Source: Heteroruminococcus sp964370005 (lineage in GTDB: Bacteria > Bacillota > Clostridia > Oscillospirales > Ruminococcaceae). Taken from it: 16,914 nt of DNA. Where the stretch lies: contig CAYJGR010000052.1 of the NCBI GenBank assembly GCA_964370005.1, positions 1 through 16,914 on the forward strand, read 5' to 3'. Positions 15,401 through 16,914 of this stretch are shown in pieces. Below the pieces are notes generated by a model, which worked only from the letters and a program-made list of their open reading frames with translations, searched no databases and was not told where the DNA came from. Numbering within the stretch: position 1 is the stretch's first letter; each line of letters begins with the position of its first letter. The position numbers and the translations under genes were made by a program.

Positions 15401-16798
15401 CAAAGCCGTGCTCATCGTTACACCGAGGAGCTGTTTGGATCAAAACATGTGTTTAAGGCCGGCACAATCTCGACCGTGGCCGACAAGACGGCTTACGGAT
15501 TTGTGAAAAAATACCTTGAGAGCAAGGGTATGGTGGTACACCGTGCCGAAGAAAACCGCCTGACAAAGGGGTGTGGCGGTATAAAGCGCACTACGGGACA
15601 GCACCCGGGTGGCATGGTTGTAGTGCCGGGGGAATATGAAGTGTACGACTTCACGCCGGTGCAGCGCCCCGCCGATGCCACCGATTCGTCGGTGGTGACC
15701 ACCCATTTTGATTTCCACTCACTGCATGATACCATCCTAAAGCTTGACATACTCGGGCACGACGTCCCCACCATGTACAAGTACCTTGAGGATGTCACAG
15801 GGGTAAAAATAGCTGATGTGCCGACAAGTGACCCCGCTGTATACAGCCTGTTCACCTCACCCGAGGCCATGGGGGTGAGCGAGGAGGACATATCCTGTAA
15901 CACAGGAAGTCTGGCCCTGCCCGAGATGGGCACGGGCTTTGTGCGAGGGATGCTCATGGATGCAAAACCACAGGGGTTTTCGGATCTACTGCAGATATCG
16001 GGGCTGAGCCACGGCACCGATGTTTGGCTGGGCAACGCCCAAGAGCTCATACGCCAAGGGATATGTAGCATTTCCGAGGTAATAGGCACACGTGACAGCA
16101 TCATGACCTATCTAATGCACAAGGGGGTAAACCCTCAAAATGCCTTTAAGATAATGGAGATAACAAGAAAAGGCAAGGCGGCCAAAGAACTGACCGATGA
16201 GCTAAAAAAAGAGATGCGGGACAATGGGGTGGAGAGCTGGTATATCGACAGTTGTCTCAAGATAAAGTACATGTTCCCCAAAGCCCATGCGGCGGCCTAT
16301 GTATTGGCGGCGGTGCGCTTGGGATGGTACAAACTTTATCATCCGCTGGCATTTTATGCTGTTTACTGGACAGTGCGTGGTGAAGATTTTGATGCCACCG
16401 CCGCCGTGGGGGGCAAAGTTGCAGTCAAGCAAAAGACAAAGGAATTGACCGCCAAAGGCAATGACCGCACCGCCAAGGAGGATAGCCAGCTGTCCAACTT
16501 GCAAATAATAGGCGAGGCCATAGGGCGTGGAGTGGAATTTTTGGGTGTTGATCTCTATAAATCCCATGCGAATAGATATACCACCGAAGACGGGAAAATC
16601 CGTCTGCCATTTAGTGCACTAAAAGGGCTTGGTGGCACCGCCGCACAAAGTTTACACAAGGCGGGAAGCGAGGGGGTTTACATCTCGGGGGATGAGATTA
16701 TGTCCCGTGCCGGGGTGGGACGCTCCATTGTGGATATCCTAAAGGAGGCGGGGGCGCTCGGCGACCTGCCCGAGTCCAGCCAGCTTTCACTGTTTTAA
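12410..16798 (+). CDS. polC: DNA polymerase III alpha subunit, Gram-positive PolC type
   Basis: Replicative polymerase with its own proofreading exonuclease, 1462 aa. Order of parts: N-terminal domain (1-170); a proline-rich acidic linker with DPPPPPEDIPPWEE (176-189); an OB fold (about 245-325); a PHP domain beginning RIELHAHTNMSAMDG at 341; the inserted DEDDh exonuclease at about 443-605 (FDVETTGLSP, LIAHNAPFDMGF, HHRASDDAEVL); the rest of PHP with GNTHHIIILAQNNVGLKNLY and GSACEAGELY; palm with a CxxC...CxxC zinc module (about 934-958) and the catalytic PDIDLNFSGE (987-996); then thumb and fingers (TTGQHPGGM, MFPKAHAAAYV). The last six residues, SQLSLF, fit a sliding-clamp-binding motif. 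The ATG at 12410 has only a weak AGGTG 8 bases upstream, with a stronger AGGAG 15 bases away. It follows ispG by 24 bases. Bases 14291-14440 are unusually AT-rich. Confidence 0.97.
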   Translation: MKTLASLLGQAVELCPKILQTAQVLGLSVSDDKTNIEITLRPDGRIPHKAVTDGETALKNMLGVDKLTLVLSYGSDELLLECFEDLVEVLRGQGVIVNGFLQDAKTAYSDNILKITLSHGGKEILEKRGFSVKLAQLIAGRFGVTPEIVLDGVLTLDSTSVTREALEYSMPSAEYDPPPPPEDIPPWEEVPSGEVTTAKKAKKSPAAGGFSFDATGLPLVAGSQKVAMGRAIKGKLTPLCDIDPESGLVSVWGEIFDISQREIRGGRLLFLISFTDYTGSHMIKSLVPAGEAAVYKSLSVGQAVVVRGNVVFDRYDREYTIMPTDITTVKLQQPTDKAPQKRIELHAHTNMSAMDGLASAGDLVALADRWGHDAIAITDHGVVQAFPDAASAAGKVNKKRKAKAEENENADFTPFKVLYGVEGYIVDDLGNLVDSSEVISIDDEFVVFDVETTGLSPANDRLTEIGAVRMVGGEVVERFNTFVNPERAIPEKITEITGITDEMVADAPSEAEALHSFIEFCGGAKLLIAHNAPFDMGFMVATAGRCGVPFNFASLDTVPLARGLLPELKSVKLNLVAKHLKVGDFRHHRASDDAEVLSKIFVALMGKATERKPDFTYIHELNEIITGKDLLKGNTHHIIILAQNNVGLKNLYKLVSFAHINHFYKTPRIPKSVLQKHREGLIIGSACEAGELYRAITAGKGWEELCEVAKFYDYLEIQPIANNEFMLRKNMVPDAEALRDHVRTIVRLGEELQKPVCATGDVHFLKPRDEVYRRILMAGQGFSDADEQAPLHLKTTDEMLGEFDFLGEEKAHEVVVQNPHIIADMVEVIKPIPDGTYTPTIEGAEQDLQDMVWERARSIYGHDLPDIVTNRLTRELDSIIKHGFAVLYVIAQKLVSRSEQDGYLVGSRGSVGSSFVAAMAGISEVNPLSPHYVCAECSHSEFITDGSVGSGFDLPPKDCPNCAVSMRRDGHEIPFETFLGFKGDKAPDIDLNFSGEYQSRAHRYTEELFGSKHVFKAGTISTVADKTAYGFVKKYLESKGMVVHRAEENRLTKGCGGIKRTTGQHPGGMVVVPGEYEVYDFTPVQRPADATDSSVVTTHFDFHSLHDTILKLDILGHDVPTMYKYLEDVTGVKIADVPTSDPAVYSLFTSPEAMGVSEEDISCNTGSLALPEMGTGFVRGMLMDAKPQGFSDLLQISGLSHGTDVWLGNAQELIRQGICSISEVIGTRDSIMTYLMHKGVNPQNAFKIMEITRKGKAAKELTDELKKEMRDNGVESWYIDSCLKIKYMFPKAHAAAYVLAAVRLGWYKLYHPLAFYAVYWTVRGEDFDATAAVGGKVAVKQKTKELTAKGNDRTAKEDSQLSNLQIIGEAIGRGVEFLGVDLYKSHANRYTTEDGKIRLPFSALKGLGGTAAQSLHKAGSEGVYISGDEIMSRAGVGRSIVDILKEAGALGDLPESSQLSLF

Positions 16799-16914
16799 AA
16801 CCAAAGACCTCGGGGACGCTGTCCCCCAAAAAGACCTGGGGGGGGGGGGGGCCCCCCCCCCGCCCGTTTTTTTTTAAAAAATAGTTAAAATTTTAAAACC
16901 CCCCCCCCCAAAAA
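16799..16914. other. Post-polC end with a small hairpin and homopolymer runs, probably poor-quality sequence
   Basis: After the polC stop there is a GGGGAC/GTCCCC hairpin with a 3-base loop (16812-16826). No T run follows, so it is not a convincing intrinsic terminator. AGACCT followed by Gs occurs twice (16805 and 16832). From about 16838 the sequence is runs of G, C, T, A and C, which look like a contig-end artefact. No gene is present. Confidence 0.65.

Noticed and set aside
16812..16826. GGGGAC/GTCCCC hairpin as the polC terminator
   Set aside because: Followed by CAAAAAGACC rather than a T run, and the sequence just beyond is unreliable.
1..16914. CRISPR arrays, tRNA or rRNA genes, insertion sequences, prophage or defence genes
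   Set aside because: Read-through on both strands found none; all sizeable regions are explained by housekeeping genes.

Overview
The window looks like chromosomal DNA from a Clostridia-class Firmicute, most like the Ruminococcaceae/Oscillospiraceae group. The evidence is a Gram-positive PolC (proofreading domain embedded in the polymerase) at the end of the conserved cluster pyrH-frr-uppS-cdsA-rseP-ispG-polC, together with strong Shine-Dalgarno (SD) sites and mixed codon use. The last ~75 bases are homopolymer runs, so the right edge is probably a poor-quality contig end.

Left arm (about 7030 down to 1, minus strand): a tightly packed operon covering every enzymatic step from DAHP synthesis to phenylpyruvate. 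In transcription order it reads leader peptide, aroF-type DAHP synthase, aroB, aroA, aroC, pheA (chorismate mutase/prephenate dehydratase) and an aroE-aroK fusion that leaves the window. Gaps are 4 to 31 bases, and aroC overlaps aroA.

The most interesting element lies in front of this operon. A consensus promoter (7038-7066) drives a ~218-base leader encoding a 33-residue peptide with 8 Phe and 2 Tyr among residues 4-18. It is followed by a perfect 10-bp terminator hairpin with a T run directly before the aroF SD. Leader segments can form mutually exclusive 1:2, 2:3 and 3:4 pairings, as in the E. coli pheA and trp attenuators. This predicts ribosome-mediated, phenylalanine-sensing attenuation of the whole chorismate pathway, in a phylum better known for T-boxes and TRAP.

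Centre (about 7038-7266): divergent promoters for the two arms. Right arm (7267-16798, plus strand): UMP kinase, ribosome recycling factor, undecaprenyl diphosphate synthase, CDP-diglyceride synthase, site-2 protease RseP, IspG and PolC. Together they link nucleotide supply, translation, lipid and wall-carrier synthesis, MEP isoprenoids and replication. dxr, often found between cdsA and rseP in Firmicutes, is absent here.

No RNA genes, mobile elements or CRISPR arrays were seen. Secondary points are an Ala at the position equivalent to E. coli EPSPS Gly96, unusual apparent start codons for uppS and rseP, and a sharply AT-rich 150-base patch inside polC.
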